Assembly: GCA_040881945.1 (NCBI GenBank)
Contig: JBBECF010000127.1
Coordinates: 1 to 20,485 of the forward strand
Reading direction: 5' to 3'
Length of the DNA stretch: 20,485 nt
Source of the DNA: JBBECF01 sp040881945
GTDB lineage: Bacteria > Pseudomonadota > Alphaproteobacteria > Dongiales > Dongiaceae
The position numbers and the translations under genes are program-made. Below, one piece after another: positions 6,708 through 14,152 of this stretch (positions are counted from its first letter, which is position 1; each line of letters opens with the position of its first letter). Below the pieces are notes generated by a model. That model saw only the letters and a program-made list of their open reading frames with translations, did not search any database and was not told where the DNA came from.

Positions 6708-8522
6708 TCAAGAGGCAACCGAGGCCTGGAGCGGCAGCCCGGCGGTCGCGAGGGCCTCGCGGTGGTGCGCGCGGTCGGCCTCGTTCTTGTAATGCAGCGT
6801 GGCGACATAGGCGTCGATCGAGAAACCGGGGTCGAGCCGCAGCGCCTCGCGGGCGTGCTCGGCCGCCGCCGCGGCGTCGCCTGCCTGCGCCGAGGCCGCG
6901 GCCAGGAAGGCATGGACCACGTGGTCGGGCACGCTGATCCGCTTGAACGCCTCCACCGACTCGGAATAGCGGCGGGCGACGAAATAGGCGCGGCCCAGAT
7001 GGCTCCAGAAGCGCTGCGGATGGTAGGGGTTGAGGCGCATCGCCTTCTTGATCCAGTCGATTCCCTCCTCCGGCCGCCCCAGCCAGGTCAGTATCTCACC
7101 CTGCTGCACCACGATCAGGTCGTCGTTGGGATTGAGGGACAGCGCGCGTTCCTGGTGGTACATCGCCTTCTCGTGGTCGTCGTAATTCAGGTGCACCGCG
7201 GCGAAAATGCGATGCACGTCGCTGTCGTTGTCGTCGAGCGCCAGCGCCGTCTGCAGCGACTCCACGATCCGCCGTTCCGTCTCCTTACGGTCCGGGAGGA
7301 AGCCGTGGACCCAGGCCTGACCCAGCACGCAGGCCTTCCAGGCATGCGCATGCGCGTAGGTCGGGTCGAGCGCGATGGCCCGATCGAGCAACTCGAGCGC
7401 CTCGGCATTGTCGGCCTTGGTCGACCGGTGGTGGAGCAGCTTGCCGGCCAGCACGCATTCATAGGCCGCCATGTTGCTGGTCGGCTTGCGCGCGGCACGC
7501 TCGCGGCTGGCGGCTTCCACCCGCCCCGGCAAGGTGGCGACGATGGACGAAGTCACCTCGTCCTGGATGGCGAAGATGTCGGCCAGCTCGCGGTCGTAGC
7601 GCTCGGCCCAGATATGCCGGTCGGTCTCGGCGTCGATCAACTGCACGGTCACCCGCACGCGGTTGCCGGCGCGGCGAACGCTGCCCTCGACCACGTACTG
7701 CACGCCCAGCTCCTGGGCCGCCTTCTGGATGTCGGCGGCTTGGCCCTTGTAGCGCGCCGACGAGGTGCGCGAGATGACGAACAGCTCGCGGAAGCGCGAC
7801 AGCTCGGTCAGGATGTCCTCGGTCAGGCCGTCGGCGAAGAACTCCTGTTCCGGATCGCCGCTCATGTTGGCAAAGGGCAGCACGGCGATGGAGGGCTTGG
7901 TGGGTTTGGCCGGCTGCGCTGCGGCGCCGGTCCGGCCGCCGGCCGCCGCCCGGCCGCCGGCCCGCACGCGGTAGACTCGCACCGGCTGGGCGATGTTGCG
8001 CAGCTCGTGGTTGCCCAGGTCTTCGAACCCGAGGTCGAGCTTGCGCGCGACCTCCTCATAGACATTGGCGGACACGCAGATGCCGCCCGGCTCGGCCAGG
8101 GGCTCGATCCGCGCGGCGATATTCACGCCATCGCCGTAGATGTCGCTGCCCTCGACGATCACGTCGCCCAGATTGACGCCGATGCGGAGGTCGATGCGCC
8201 GGTCGGCCGGCACGTCGCGGTTGACCTCGACCATGCGCGCCTGAACGGCGACCGCGCATTCGATGGCGTTGACGGCGCTGGCGAATTCGACCAGCGCGCC
8301 GTCGCCCATCAGCTTGACGATGCGGCCGCGGTGCTGGGCGATCAGCGGCTGAAAGACCTGCTTGCGGGCGGCCTTGACCGCCGCGAGCGTGCCCGCCTCG
8401 TCGGCGCCCATCAGGCGGCTATAGCCGGCGACGTCGGCAGCCAGGATGGCGGCGAGCCTGCGTTCCACCAGACCGATGCTTTCGCTTGAGACCCTAGGGT
8501 CAACGGCGCGAATGATACACAA
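6708..8522 (-). CDS. class III adenylate/guanylate cyclase with TolB-like and TPR domains
   Basis: A 604-residue, three-part signalling protein. The class III cyclase domain covers about 20-188: the metal-binding aspartates are Asp30 (ILAADVAGYSRLMG) and Asp74 (KLMGDGALVEF), Lys70 fits the purine-selecting position, and GDGVNIAAR (130-138) supplies the transition-state Asn/Arg pair. All key residues look intact, so it should make cAMP or cGMP. An Ala/Gly/Pro linker leads to a TolB-like N-terminal domain (about 211-325, SIAVLPFANMSGDPEQEFFADG). TPR-type helical repeats fill about 350-600. No signal peptide or membrane helix is seen. This architecture is very common in Rhizobiales and Rhodospirillales, often in many paralogues. 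The ATG at 8522 is the upstream-most start; the conserved part begins near VERRLAAI (residue 19), so a later start is possible. hisN lies 40 bp upstream on the same strand. Confidence 0.88.
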   Translation of the reverse strand: MCIIRAVDPRVSSESIGLVERRLAAILAADVAGYSRLMGADEAGTLAAVKAARKQVFQPLIAQHRGRIVKLMGDGALVEFASAVNAIECAVAVQARMVEVNRDVPADRRIDLRIGVNLGDVIVEGSDIYGDGVNIAARIEPLAEPGGICVSANVYEEVARKLDLGFEDLGNHELRNIAQPVRVYRVRAGGRAAAGGRTGAAAQPAKPTKPSIAVLPFANMSGDPEQEFFADGLTEDILTELSRFRELFVISRTSSARYKGQAADIQKAAQELGVQYVVEGSVRRAGNRVRVTVQLIDAETDRHIWAERYDRELADIFAIQDEVTSSIVATLPGRVEAASRERAARKPTSNMAAYECVLAGKLLHHRSTKADNAEALELLDRAIALDPTYAHAHAWKACVLGQAWVHGFLPDRKETERRIVESLQTALALDDNDSDVHRIFAAVHLNYDDHEKAMYHQERALSLNPNDDLIVVQQGEILTWLGRPEEGIDWIKKAMRLNPYHPQRFWSHLGRAYFVARRYSESVEAFKRISVPDHVVHAFLAAASAQAGDAAAAAEHAREALRLDPGFSIDAYVATLHYKNEADRAHHREALATAGLPLQASVAS

Positions 8523-8561
8523 TTGCGGGGGCGGTGAACAGACAGGCGGAACGGCGCGGGT

Positions 8562-9362
8562 TCACGACCCGGGGTCGGGTATCGCCAGCAGCTCCAGCGC
8601 CTGCGCGTGCAGCCGGGCATCGCCGGCGGCGACCACCCGGTCGCCCGATCGCAAGGTCAGCGGCCGGCCCTGCCAATCCGTCATCACGCCGCCCGCGCCC
8701 TCGACGACCGGCACCGCCGCCAGATAGTCGTGGATGCCCATGCGCGCCTCGACCACGAGGTCGCCGAAGCCGCTGGCAACCAGCGCGTAGTGATAGCAGT
8801 CGGACCCGTACAGCACCTGCCGAGCGCGCCGCCGCACACGCTCGAAGGCCTCGGCCGCCGCGCCCTCGAACATGTGCGGCGAGCTGGCGAACAGCGCCGC
8901 CCGCGCGATCTCCGGGCAGGCGCGGCAGCGCACCGGGCGGCCGTTCATCAGGGTCGGCCGGCCGATGGCGCCGACCCAGCGCTCGCCCAGCGCCGGATGG
9001 TCGATGACGCCGATGACCGGCCGGCCGTTCCGCACCAGCGCGATCAGCGTGCCGAACAGCGGTCGGCCGGTGACGAAGGACTTGGTGCCGTCGATCGGGT
9101 CGAGCACCCAGACATATTCGGCCTCGGCGCGGTCGTCCGGGTACTCCTCGCCGATCGTCCCATGCTCGGGATGCGCCTCGGCGATCAGCCGGCGCATCGC
9201 CGTTTCGGCCTCGCGGTCGGCGACGGTGACGGGGCTGGAATCGGCCTTGGCCTCGACCGCGAATGCGGTGCGGAAATAGCGCCGCAGCACGGCGCCGCTG
9301 GCGTCGGCCAGGCGCTCGGCGAACGCGACCAGCTCGTCCGACGGGGCTTCGTCGCCGCCCAT
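8562..9362 (-). CDS. hisN: histidinol-phosphatase, inositol monophosphatase family
   Basis: A 266-residue member of the Mg2+-dependent inositol monophosphatase family. Metal ligands are Glu72 in IGEEYP, Asp88 and Asp91 in WVLDPIDGTKSF, and the late Asp212 in GIHDYLAAVPVVEGAGG. Sequence style (DGTKSFVTGRPLFGTLIAL, and GSDCYHYALVASGFGDLVVE) fits the alphaproteobacterial HisN group, which removes phosphate from histidinol phosphate in histidine synthesis. A general inositol-phosphate phosphatase is the alternative. The ATG at 9362 lies 8 bp after the cytochrome c stop. The open frame continues upstream as antisense-looking sequence without family similarity, so this start is preferred. Likely cotranscribed with the cytochrome gene. 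Confidence 0.85.
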   Translation of the reverse strand: MGGDEAPSDELVAFAERLADASGAVLRRYFRTAFAVEAKADSSPVTVADREAETAMRRLIAEAHPEHGTIGEEYPDDRAEAEYVWVLDPIDGTKSFVTGRPLFGTLIALVRNGRPVIGVIDHPALGERWVGAIGRPTLMNGRPVRCRACPEIARAALFASSPHMFEGAAAEAFERVRRRARQVLYGSDCYHYALVASGFGDLVVEARMGIHDYLAAVPVVEGAGGVMTDWQGRPLTLRSGDRVVAAGDARLHAQALELLAIPDPGS

Positions 9363-9370
9363 GGCCGGCG

Positions 9371-9949
9371 TTACGGCAGCGGCTTGGGGTCCCCGCTCAG
9401 CGTGCGGAGGTAGGCGATCGCGTCGGCGCGATCCTCGGGCTTGCGCAGGCCGGGGAAGGTCATCTTGGTGCCCGGCGCAAAGGCCTTCGGCGTCGCCAGG
9501 AAGGCGTCGAGCTCCTCGTAGCCCCAGGGCTTGCCGAGGCCCTTGATCGCGTCGGAAAAGGCATAGCCCTCGTGCACGCCGGGTTGGCGGCCGACGATGT
9601 CCCACAGATTGGGACCGATCTTGTTGGCGCCGCCCTGCTCGAAGCTATGGCAGGCGGCGCACTTCTTGGCCACGGTTTCGCCGCGCGCCGGGTCGGCGGC
9701 GGCCAGAAGGGCGGCGATGGATACGCCCGCCGGCGACGTTTCGCCCTCGGCCGGCGGTTCCTCCGCCGCCTCGTCCGTCGCGGCCGCTCCGGCGGCCGCC
9801 TCGCCGCCGGTGTCCGCGTCCGGGACGGCGGCCGCGTGCTCGACCGGTTTCGGCTGCACCAGCCGGTCGGCGAGGATGCCGGACACCACGGCGACGATGC
9901 CAGCCAGAAGGATGGCGCCGACGATCTTGTTCAGCTCGAGTGTCGACAT
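9371..9949 (-). CDS. membrane-anchored class I c-type cytochrome
   Basis: A 192-residue c-type cytochrome. An uncleaved N-terminal membrane anchor (about 10-28, VGAILLAGIVAVVSGILA) is followed by an Ala/Glu/Pro-rich periplasmic linker (about 35-80). The haem domain has the CXXCH site Cys97-Ala-Ala-Cys100-His101, the conserved IGPNLWDIVGR segment, and a distal Met163 ligand in GTKMTFPG. This matches the CycM-like electron carriers that link the bc1 complex to terminal oxidases in alphaproteobacteria. The ATG at 9949 places the anchor at the very N-terminus; upstream in-frame sequence is low-complexity. It is divergent from kdsB, an arrangement frequent in alphaproteobacteria. Confidence 0.9.
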   Translation of the reverse strand: MSTLELNKIVGAILLAGIVAVVSGILADRLVQPKPVEHAAAVPDADTGGEAAAGAAATDEAAEEPPAEGETSPAGVSIAALLAAADPARGETVAKKCAACHSFEQGGANKIGPNLWDIVGRQPGVHEGYAFSDAIKGLGKPWGYEELDAFLATPKAFAPGTKMTFPGLRKPEDRADAIAYLRTLSGDPKPLP

Positions 9950-10001
9950 CCGAAAAACCCCGAGAAACGGACGATGGCGCGCGCCCCCCGCGCGGGCGCG
10001 G

Positions 10002-10031
10002 ACTTTACCGGCTCGCGCGCCGCCTGTCCAA
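10002..10031 (-). promoter_or_regulatory. possible promoter of the cytochrome c gene
   Basis: On the minus strand TTGGAC (10031-10026) and TAAAGT (10007-10002) are 18 bp apart, which would start transcription near 9994, about 45 nt before the cytochrome ATG. The match is partial and is the best I see in this spacer. Confidence 0.3.
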
Positions 10032-10095
10032 TGCGGCGGGCCGGAAAGACTCGGGTTCCGTTCGCGCCGGGCGGGGGATATCGTGCGTCGCGCCC

Positions 10096-10863
10096 ATGAC
10101 CATGCCTCGCAACCCCGTGATCGTGATTCCCGCCCGCCTCGCCGCCACAAGGCTGCCGGGCAAGCCGCTCGCCGATATCGCCGGCTCAGCCATGATCGTC
10201 CATGTCTGGCGCCGCGCGGTGGAAGCGGCGGTCGGCCCGGTCGTCGTCGCCTGCGCCGACTCCGAAATCGCCGCCGTCGTGCGGGCGGCGGGCGGTCGGG
10301 CGGTGCTGACGCGGCCCGACCACCCGTCGGGATCGGACCGCGTGTTCGAGGCGGTCGAGGCCATCGACCCCGACCGCGCGCACGATGCCGTCGTGAACCT
10401 CCAGGGCGACCTGCCGACCATCGACCCGGCGGCGATCCGCGCCGTGCTGACGCCGCTCGCCGATCCCGACGTGGATATCGCCACCGTGGCCGCCGTCATA
10501 ACCGACGCCGCCGAACGCGACGACCCGAATGTCGTCAAGGCCGTGGCGGCGTTCGACGAGGCCGCCGCCGGTCCGAGGGCGCGCATCGCCCGCGCCCTCT
10601 ATTTCAGCCGCGCCACGGTGCCTTCGGGCGATGGGCCGCTCTATCATCACATCGGCCTCTACGCCTTCCGGCGGGCGGCGCTCGCCCGCTTCGTCCGCCT
10701 GCCGCCGGGGCGCCTGGAGCGGCGCGAGCGGCTGGAGCAACTGCGCGCGCTCGAGGCCGGAATGCGCATCGACGTGGCCCTCGTTGACACGGCTCCGCGC
10801 GGCGTCGATACTCCCGCCGACCTCACGCGCGCCCGCGCCATGCTCGCCCCAGAACCCCGATGA
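10096..10863 (+). CDS. kdsB: 3-deoxy-manno-octulosonate cytidylyltransferase
   Basis: A 255-residue enzyme that makes CMP-Kdo from CTP and Kdo for lipid A/LPS core assembly. The nucleotide-binding N-terminus IPARLAATRLPGKPLADI is diagnostic. DHPSGSDRVFEAVEAID, the VVNLQGDLPTIDPAAI segment containing the catalytic Asp, and the HIGLYAFRRAAL motif all follow at normal spacing. Length is typical. ATG at 10096 or the second ATG at 10102 are both possible; the first gives MTMPRNP. The stop overlaps the pheA start (ATGA, 10860-10863). Its presence implies a Gram-negative outer membrane with Kdo. Confidence 0.92.
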   Translation: MTMPRNPVIVIPARLAATRLPGKPLADIAGSAMIVHVWRRAVEAAVGPVVVACADSEIAAVVRAAGGRAVLTRPDHPSGSDRVFEAVEAIDPDRAHDAVVNLQGDLPTIDPAAIRAVLTPLADPDVDIATVAAVITDAAERDDPNVVKAVAAFDEAAAGPRARIARALYFSRATVPSGDGPLYHHIGLYAFRRAALARFVRLPPGRLERRERLEQLRALEAGMRIDVALVDTAPRGVDTPADLTRARAMLAPEPR

Positions 10864-11765
10864 CCGCCCGCCCCGAGCCCCTCATCCTGAGCCCGTCGAA
10901 GGACGGCGATCCCGCCCGCACCATCGCCTTCCAGGGCATGGCCGGGGCCTATTCCGACCTCGCCTGCCGCGACGCCTTTCCGGCCTGGGCGACGCTGCCC
11001 TGCGCGACCTTCGAAGACGTCTTCGCGGCGGCCCGCGACGGCCGCGCGGCGCGGGCCATGATCCCGATCGAGAACTCGGTCGCCGGCCGCGTCGCCGACA
11101 TCCACCACCTGCTCCCCGATTCGGGCCTGCACATCGTCGCCGAGCATTTCCAGCGCGTGAATCACCATTTGCTGGCGCCGAAGGGGGCGACGATCGCCGG
11201 CCTCAAGACCGTGCACAGCCACGTCCAGGCGCTGTCGCAGTGCCGCGCCTTGATCCGCGAGCTCGGCCTCAAGGCCGTGGTGCACGCCGACACCGCCGGC
11301 GCCGCGGCCGAGGTGGCGGCGCGCGGCTTGCCCAGCGAAGCGGCGATCGCCTCGTCGCTGGCCGCCGAGATCTACGGCCTCGACTCTTTGCGCGCCGGCG
11401 TCGAGGACGCCGCCCACAACACGACGCGCTTCGTCATCATGGGGCGCGAGGCCGCCGACCCCGACCCGGCCGCCGGTCCGGTCATGACCAGCCTCGTCTT
11501 TCGCGTGCGCAGCGTGCCGGCGGCGCTCTACAAGGCGCTCGGCGGCTTCGCGACGAACGGCGTCAATTTGACCAAGCTGGAAAGCTACATCCTCGACGGC
11601 GACTTCACCGTCGCCCAATTCTGGGCCGACATCGAAGGCCACCCCGACCGGCGCCCGGTGCGCCTGGCGCTCGAGGAGCTGGGCTTCTTCTCGCGCGAGG
11701 TGCGCATCCTCGGCGTCTACCCCGCGCACCCGTTCCGCAGGGGCGAAAGGTCCGCGACGAGCTGA
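10860..11765 (+). CDS. pheA: prephenate dehydratase
   Basis: A 301-residue monofunctional PheA converting prephenate to phenylpyruvate in phenylalanine synthesis. The catalytic domain opens at TIAFQGMAGAYSDLAC (about 21-36) and contains IPIENSVAGRV (about 68-78) and the catalytic HNTTRF (186-191). A regulatory ACT domain (about 210-290) shows NLTKLESY and ADIEGHP; ESY instead of the usual ESRP is typical of alphaproteobacterial forms and may alter Phe feedback. The start overlaps the kdsB stop (ATGA), and no other start precedes the conserved domain. The first 20 residues, including LILSPSKDG, are not part of the family and are encoded by a dispersed short repeat (10882-10904). No chorismate mutase domain is present. 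Confidence 0.93.
   Translation: MTARPEPLILSPSKDGDPARTIAFQGMAGAYSDLACRDAFPAWATLPCATFEDVFAAARDGRAARAMIPIENSVAGRVADIHHLLPDSGLHIVAEHFQRVNHHLLAPKGATIAGLKTVHSHVQALSQCRALIRELGLKAVVHADTAGAAAEVAARGLPSEAAIASSLAAEIYGLDSLRAGVEDAAHNTTRFVIMGREAADPDPAAGPVMTSLVFRVRSVPAALYKALGGFATNGVNLTKLESYILDGDFTVAQFWADIEGHPDRRPVRLALEELGFFSREVRILGVYPAHPFRRGERSATS
10882..10904. repeat. dispersed CCTGAG..GTCGAAGG-type repeat inside the pheA 5' end
   Basis: The sequence TCATCCTGAGCC followed by CGTCGAAGGAC is a form of a short palindromic repeat scattered through many proteobacterial genomes, usually between genes. Its hallmark translations are HPEPVEGR and LILSPSKD, and both are readable here (PHPEPVEGR in the +1 frame, LILSPSKD in the pheA frame). 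The ends TCCT and AGGA pair around the core. Here it lies within coding sequence, adding residues to the PheA N-terminus. Recognition is from memory of this repeat family. Confidence 0.7.
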
Positions 11766-11836
11766 GGCGGCGAGTCCAAGCAGCCGACAGGTAAAGCGGG
11801 TCATTTGCTAGAGTTGGATTGGCAAGCTGGCAGAGG

Positions 11837-11859
11837 TTCGTACCGTATCACGGTACGAA
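11837..11859. promoter_or_regulatory. higBA operator 1, perfect palindrome
   Basis: Perfect 10-bp arms TTCGTACCGT (11837-11846) and ACGGTACGAA (11850-11859) with a 3-bp centre. It shares the GTACCG/CGGTAC half-sites with a second palindrome 35 bp downstream (centre to centre). Upstream of a HigA-type antitoxin module this is the expected autoregulatory operator. Confidence 0.75.
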
Positions 11860-11864
11860 TCGCC

Positions 11865-11894
11865 TTGACGGCACGTACCGACGCGCGGTACGCT
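11865..11894 (+). promoter_or_regulatory. higBA promoter overlapping operator 2
   Basis: TTGACG (11865-11870) is a strong -35. A -10-like TACGCT (11889-11894) follows after 18 bp. The second palindrome, CGTACCG (11874-11880) and CGGTACG (11886-11892), covers the spacer and -10, so a bound antitoxin would block polymerase. Transcription would begin near 11900-11901, essentially at the higB GTG. Confidence 0.55.
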
Positions 11895-11900
11895 CTGTCG

Positions 11901-12188
11901 GTGATCAAGACATTCGCCGACAAGAGGACGGCGGCTCTGTTTGCCGGCCATGCGGTCAAGGGCATAGCCTATGAAGTCCAGCGGCGGGCGCGGGCGAAAC
12001 TCCACTTCGTCGATGCGGCAAAGCGATTGGACGACCTGCGCATTCCGCCCGGCAACCGGCTCGAAGCCCTGAAGGTCGATCGCGCTGGACAGCACAGTAT
12101 CCGCATCAACGACCGGTGGCGAATCTGCTTCATGTGGCGGGCGGGCGAGGCTTGGGACGTTGAGGTCGTCGACTACCACAAGGGATAA
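11901..12188 (+). CDS. higB: type II toxin, HigB/RelE family mRNA interferase
   Basis: A 95-residue RelE-fold toxin of the HigB type, a ribosome-dependent mRNA endonuclease. Family signatures are the start IKTFADKRTAALFAG, DAAKRLDDLRIPPGNRLEAL (about 45-64) and the C-terminal core HSIRINDRWRICFMW ending in VEVVDYHKG. The GTG at 11901 aligns with the family start. An in-frame TTG at 11805 would lie upstream of the promoter and is rejected. No Shine-Dalgarno precedes the GTG, and the predicted transcript starts at or just before it, so leaderless translation is likely. The higA ATG follows 4 bp after the stop. Toxin-first order is normal for higBA. Confidence 0.9.
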   Translation: MIKTFADKRTAALFAGHAVKGIAYEVQRRARAKLHFVDAAKRLDDLRIPPGNRLEALKVDRAGQHSIRINDRWRICFMWRAGEAWDVEVVDYHKG

Positions 12189-12192
12189 CGCC

Positions 12193-12546
12193 ATGACGGT
12201 AAGGCGCGAGGACATCGATACCGGGCGGCTCGATTTGCGGGGCGTCGCTACCGGCAGGCGTGTCCCGCCCACGCATCCGGGGAAAATTCTGCGCGAGGAC
12301 TTTCTCGAACCGATGGGGATCAGCGTCTACGCCTTGGCCGGCGCCATCAAGGTGCCGCGTTCGCGGGTGAATGACGTCGTTCTCGGTCGGAGGTCGATCA
12401 CGGCGGACACGGCGCTGCGGCTCGCCCGGTATTTCGGCACTACGCCAGAGCTTTGGGTCAATCTTCAGGCGCGCTACGATTTGGAGGTGGCCAAGGAAGC
12501 ACTCCTCGGACGCATCGAGAAGGAGATCGAGCCCTGGGCCGCATGA
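12193..12546 (+). CDS. higA: antitoxin HigA, XRE-type HTH
   Basis: A 117-residue HigA/VapI-type antitoxin. An XRE helix-turn-helix covers about 34-90: HPGKILREDFLEPMGISVYALAGAI, the recognition region VPRSRVNDVVLGRRSITADTALRLA, and the trailing YFGTTPELWVNLQARYDLEVA that is standard for the family. It would bind HigB and repress its own operon at the two GTACCG palindromes. The ATG at 12193 is 4 bp after the higB stop. A longer frame from 12160 would overlap higB and adds non-conserved residues. The module sits between pheA and a DUF1203 gene and looks like a self-contained insertion, although no terminal repeats are seen. Confidence 0.92.
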   Translation: MTVRREDIDTGRLDLRGVATGRRVPPTHPGKILREDFLEPMGISVYALAGAIKVPRSRVNDVVLGRRSITADTALRLARYFGTTPELWVNLQARYDLEVAKEALLGRIEKEIEPWAA

Positions 12547-12655
12547 TGGCCGGTGCCTTCACGGTTTTGCGCGCAAGAGTCGGATAGCGGCCCGGCGCGG
12601 CCGGTGTCATGTTCGGTCGAGGTCGGCGTGAATGGGCCGGCCGCGGCGAGGCCCC

Positions 12656-13129
12656 ATGACCGATATCCGATTCTCATCCATGCCGACGGACCAGGCCCGG
12701 GCCTATTGGGCCGGCGCCCCTGACGCCAACGGCCACGAACCCGAAACCCATGTCTCCGACGGCGACGGCGTGCCTTGCCGGCACTGCCAGCAGGATGTCG
12801 CCGCAGGCGAGACCTATCTGATCCTCGCCTACCGCCCGTTCCCCAAACCCCAGCCCTATGCGGAGATCGGTCCCATCTTCCTGCACGCCGACCCGTGCGC
12901 GCGCTATCCGGAAACCGACCGGACCCCGGTCATGTTCCTCAAACGCGAGAGTTATCTGTTGAAGGGCTACGCCGGCGACGACCGCATCGTCTACGGCACG
13001 GGGGAAATCGTCGGATCGGCCGACATCGCCGCGGCGGCGTCCCGGATCCTCGACCGCGACGACGTCGCCTATGTCCACGTCCGGTCGGCGCTGAACAACT
13101 GCTTCGCCTGCCGCATCGACCGCGCGTGA
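12656..13129 (+). CDS. DUF1203 domain protein
   Basis: A 157-residue protein of the DUF1203 family. Its hallmark block DGVPCRHCQQDVAAGETYLILAYRPFP runs at about 37-63, followed by QPYAEIGPIFLHADPC and the C-terminal VRSALNNCFACRIDR. CRHC and two further Cys (in NNCFAC) could bind a metal, though this is only suggested by spacing. No signal peptide or membrane segment. The ATG at 12656 follows a GGCGAGG site. The biochemical role of the family is unknown. It is the last plus-strand gene before the convergent TerC-family gene, which ends 12 bp away. Confidence 0.85.
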   Translation: MTDIRFSSMPTDQARAYWAGAPDANGHEPETHVSDGDGVPCRHCQQDVAAGETYLILAYRPFPKPQPYAEIGPIFLHADPCARYPETDRTPVMFLKRESYLLKGYAGDDRIVYGTGEIVGSADIAAAASRILDRDDVAYVHVRSALNNCFACRIDRA

Positions 13130-13141
13130 CTCGCGGGTCGG

Positions 13142-13906
13142 TCACGAGTTCCCGTTTTTCTCCGCCGACCGGTAGGGCAGGCGCAGGTGCATCGGCCGCC
13201 GCGCGCGCCGGCGCCGCGCCGCCAGGTTGAGGGCTTCGACGGCGACCGAGAAGCCCATGGCGGCGTAGATGTAGCCCTTCGGGATGTGGACGCCGAAGCC
13301 GTCGGCCACGAGCGTCATGCCGATCAGCAGCAGGAAACTCAGCGCCAGCATCTTCACCGTCGGGTGGCGCTCGACGAAGCCGCTGACCGGGCCGGCCGCG
13401 ACCAGCATGACGGCGACGGCGATCATGACCGCCGCGACCATGATCCACAGATGGTCGGCCATGCCGACGGCGGTGATCACCGAATCGAGCGAGAAGACGA
13501 TGTCGAGCACGGCGATCTGTGCCACGACCGCGGCGAAGGTCGCCGGCACGCGCGCCGAGGCCTCGCCTTCCTCGCCCTCCAGGCGCTCGTGGATCTCGCG
13601 GGTCCCCTTGTAGAGGAGGAACAGCCCGCCGGCGATCAGGATCAAATCGCGCCACGAGAACGCCTGCTCGAACAGCTCGAACAGCGGCGCCGTCAGCCCG
13701 AAGATCCAGGCGATCATCGACAACAGGATCAGCCGCGTGACGAGCGCCAGCGCGATGCCGACGCGGCGGGCGGCGGCGCGCCGTTCCGCCGGCAGCTTCT
13801 CGACGAGCACGGCGATGAACACCAGGTTGTCGATGCCGAGCACGATCTCGAGCGTCGTCAACGTCACCAGGCTGAGCCAGATTTGCGGATCGGTGAGCCA
13901 GTCCAT
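13142..13906 (-). CDS. TerC-family integral membrane protein
   Basis: A 254-residue TerC/Alx-type membrane protein with about seven hydrophobic helices. The two inverted-repeat halves carry the conserved acidic motifs LEIVLGIDNLVFI (about 19-31) and IVFSLDSVITAVGM (about 136-149), likely ion-coordinating in the membrane. A charged cytoplasmic loop (HERLEGEEGEASA) sits between halves and a basic tail (RRRRARRP) closes the protein. Relatives are linked to Mn2+ export or metal homeostasis; tellurite resistance itself cannot be inferred. The ATG at 13906 follows an AGGGAA site and begins MDWLTDPQIWLSL, the usual family start. Longer frames run into the upstream repeat. Confidence 0.88.
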   Translation of the reverse strand: MDWLTDPQIWLSLVTLTTLEIVLGIDNLVFIAVLVEKLPAERRAAARRVGIALALVTRLILLSMIAWIFGLTAPLFELFEQAFSWRDLILIAGGLFLLYKGTREIHERLEGEEGEASARVPATFAAVVAQIAVLDIVFSLDSVITAVGMADHLWIMVAAVMIAVAVMLVAAGPVSGFVERHPTVKMLALSFLLLIGMTLVADGFGVHIPKGYIYAAMGFSVAVEALNLAARRRRARRPMHLRLPYRSAEKNGNS

Positions 13907-14040
13907 GGGCGGGTTCCCTATCTTTTGCGGGCGGGCGCTTAAGGCGCGACTACGTAGCGCACTATCGGGCGGGCCGGAAGCCGTCTGCCAGCCCGCTCCG
14001 CGTGGGGTAGGTCGCTCGTTTTTCGATTTTCCGCCGGATG

Positions 14041-14128
14041 AACCACAAAGACACCAAGACACGAAGGATCGATTCTCGCGGCCTGCGGCCGCATTTCTGG
14101 TACTTCGCGCCTTCGTGCCTTCGTGGTT
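14041..14128. repeat. large inverted-repeat element between nudC and the TerC-family gene
   Basis: Left arm 14041-14066 (begins AACCACAAAGACACC) and right arm 14103-14128 (ends CCTTCGTGGTT) are 26-bp inverted repeats identical at 21 positions. The 36-nt loop contains a second perfect hairpin, GCGGCC (14078-14083) and GGCCGC (14087-14092). Four of the five arm differences are A on the left versus G in the complement of the right, which become G-U pairs only in minus-strand RNA. The arms resemble an ACCACAAAGACAC..GAAG repeat found scattered in many bacterial genomes, usually mistranslated as NHKDTKTRR or NHEGTKARR. The 277-bp gap 13907-14183 otherwise holds only the nudC-side hairpin. Confidence 0.9.
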
Positions 14129-14152
14129 CCCCTCACTTCTCCCACGCGGAAG

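Noticed and set aside
6654..8489. Plus-strand open frame of 611 codons opposite the cyclase gene
   Set aside because: The minus strand encodes intact cyclase, TolB-like and TPR motifs; the plus reading is low-complexity His/Asp/Arg-rich shadow sequence.
11805..11900. Longer higB from a TTG at 11805
   Set aside because: The start would precede the promoter and both operators, and the family alignment begins at the GTG at 11901.
12567..12576. TTGCGCGCAA palindrome downstream of higA as a terminator
   Set aside because: A 10-bp palindrome without a loop or a following T-run is too weak to call.
13130..13141. Bidirectional terminator between the DUF1203 and TerC-family genes
   Set aside because: Only a 5-bp ACTCG/CGAGT pairing overlapping both gene ends is visible.
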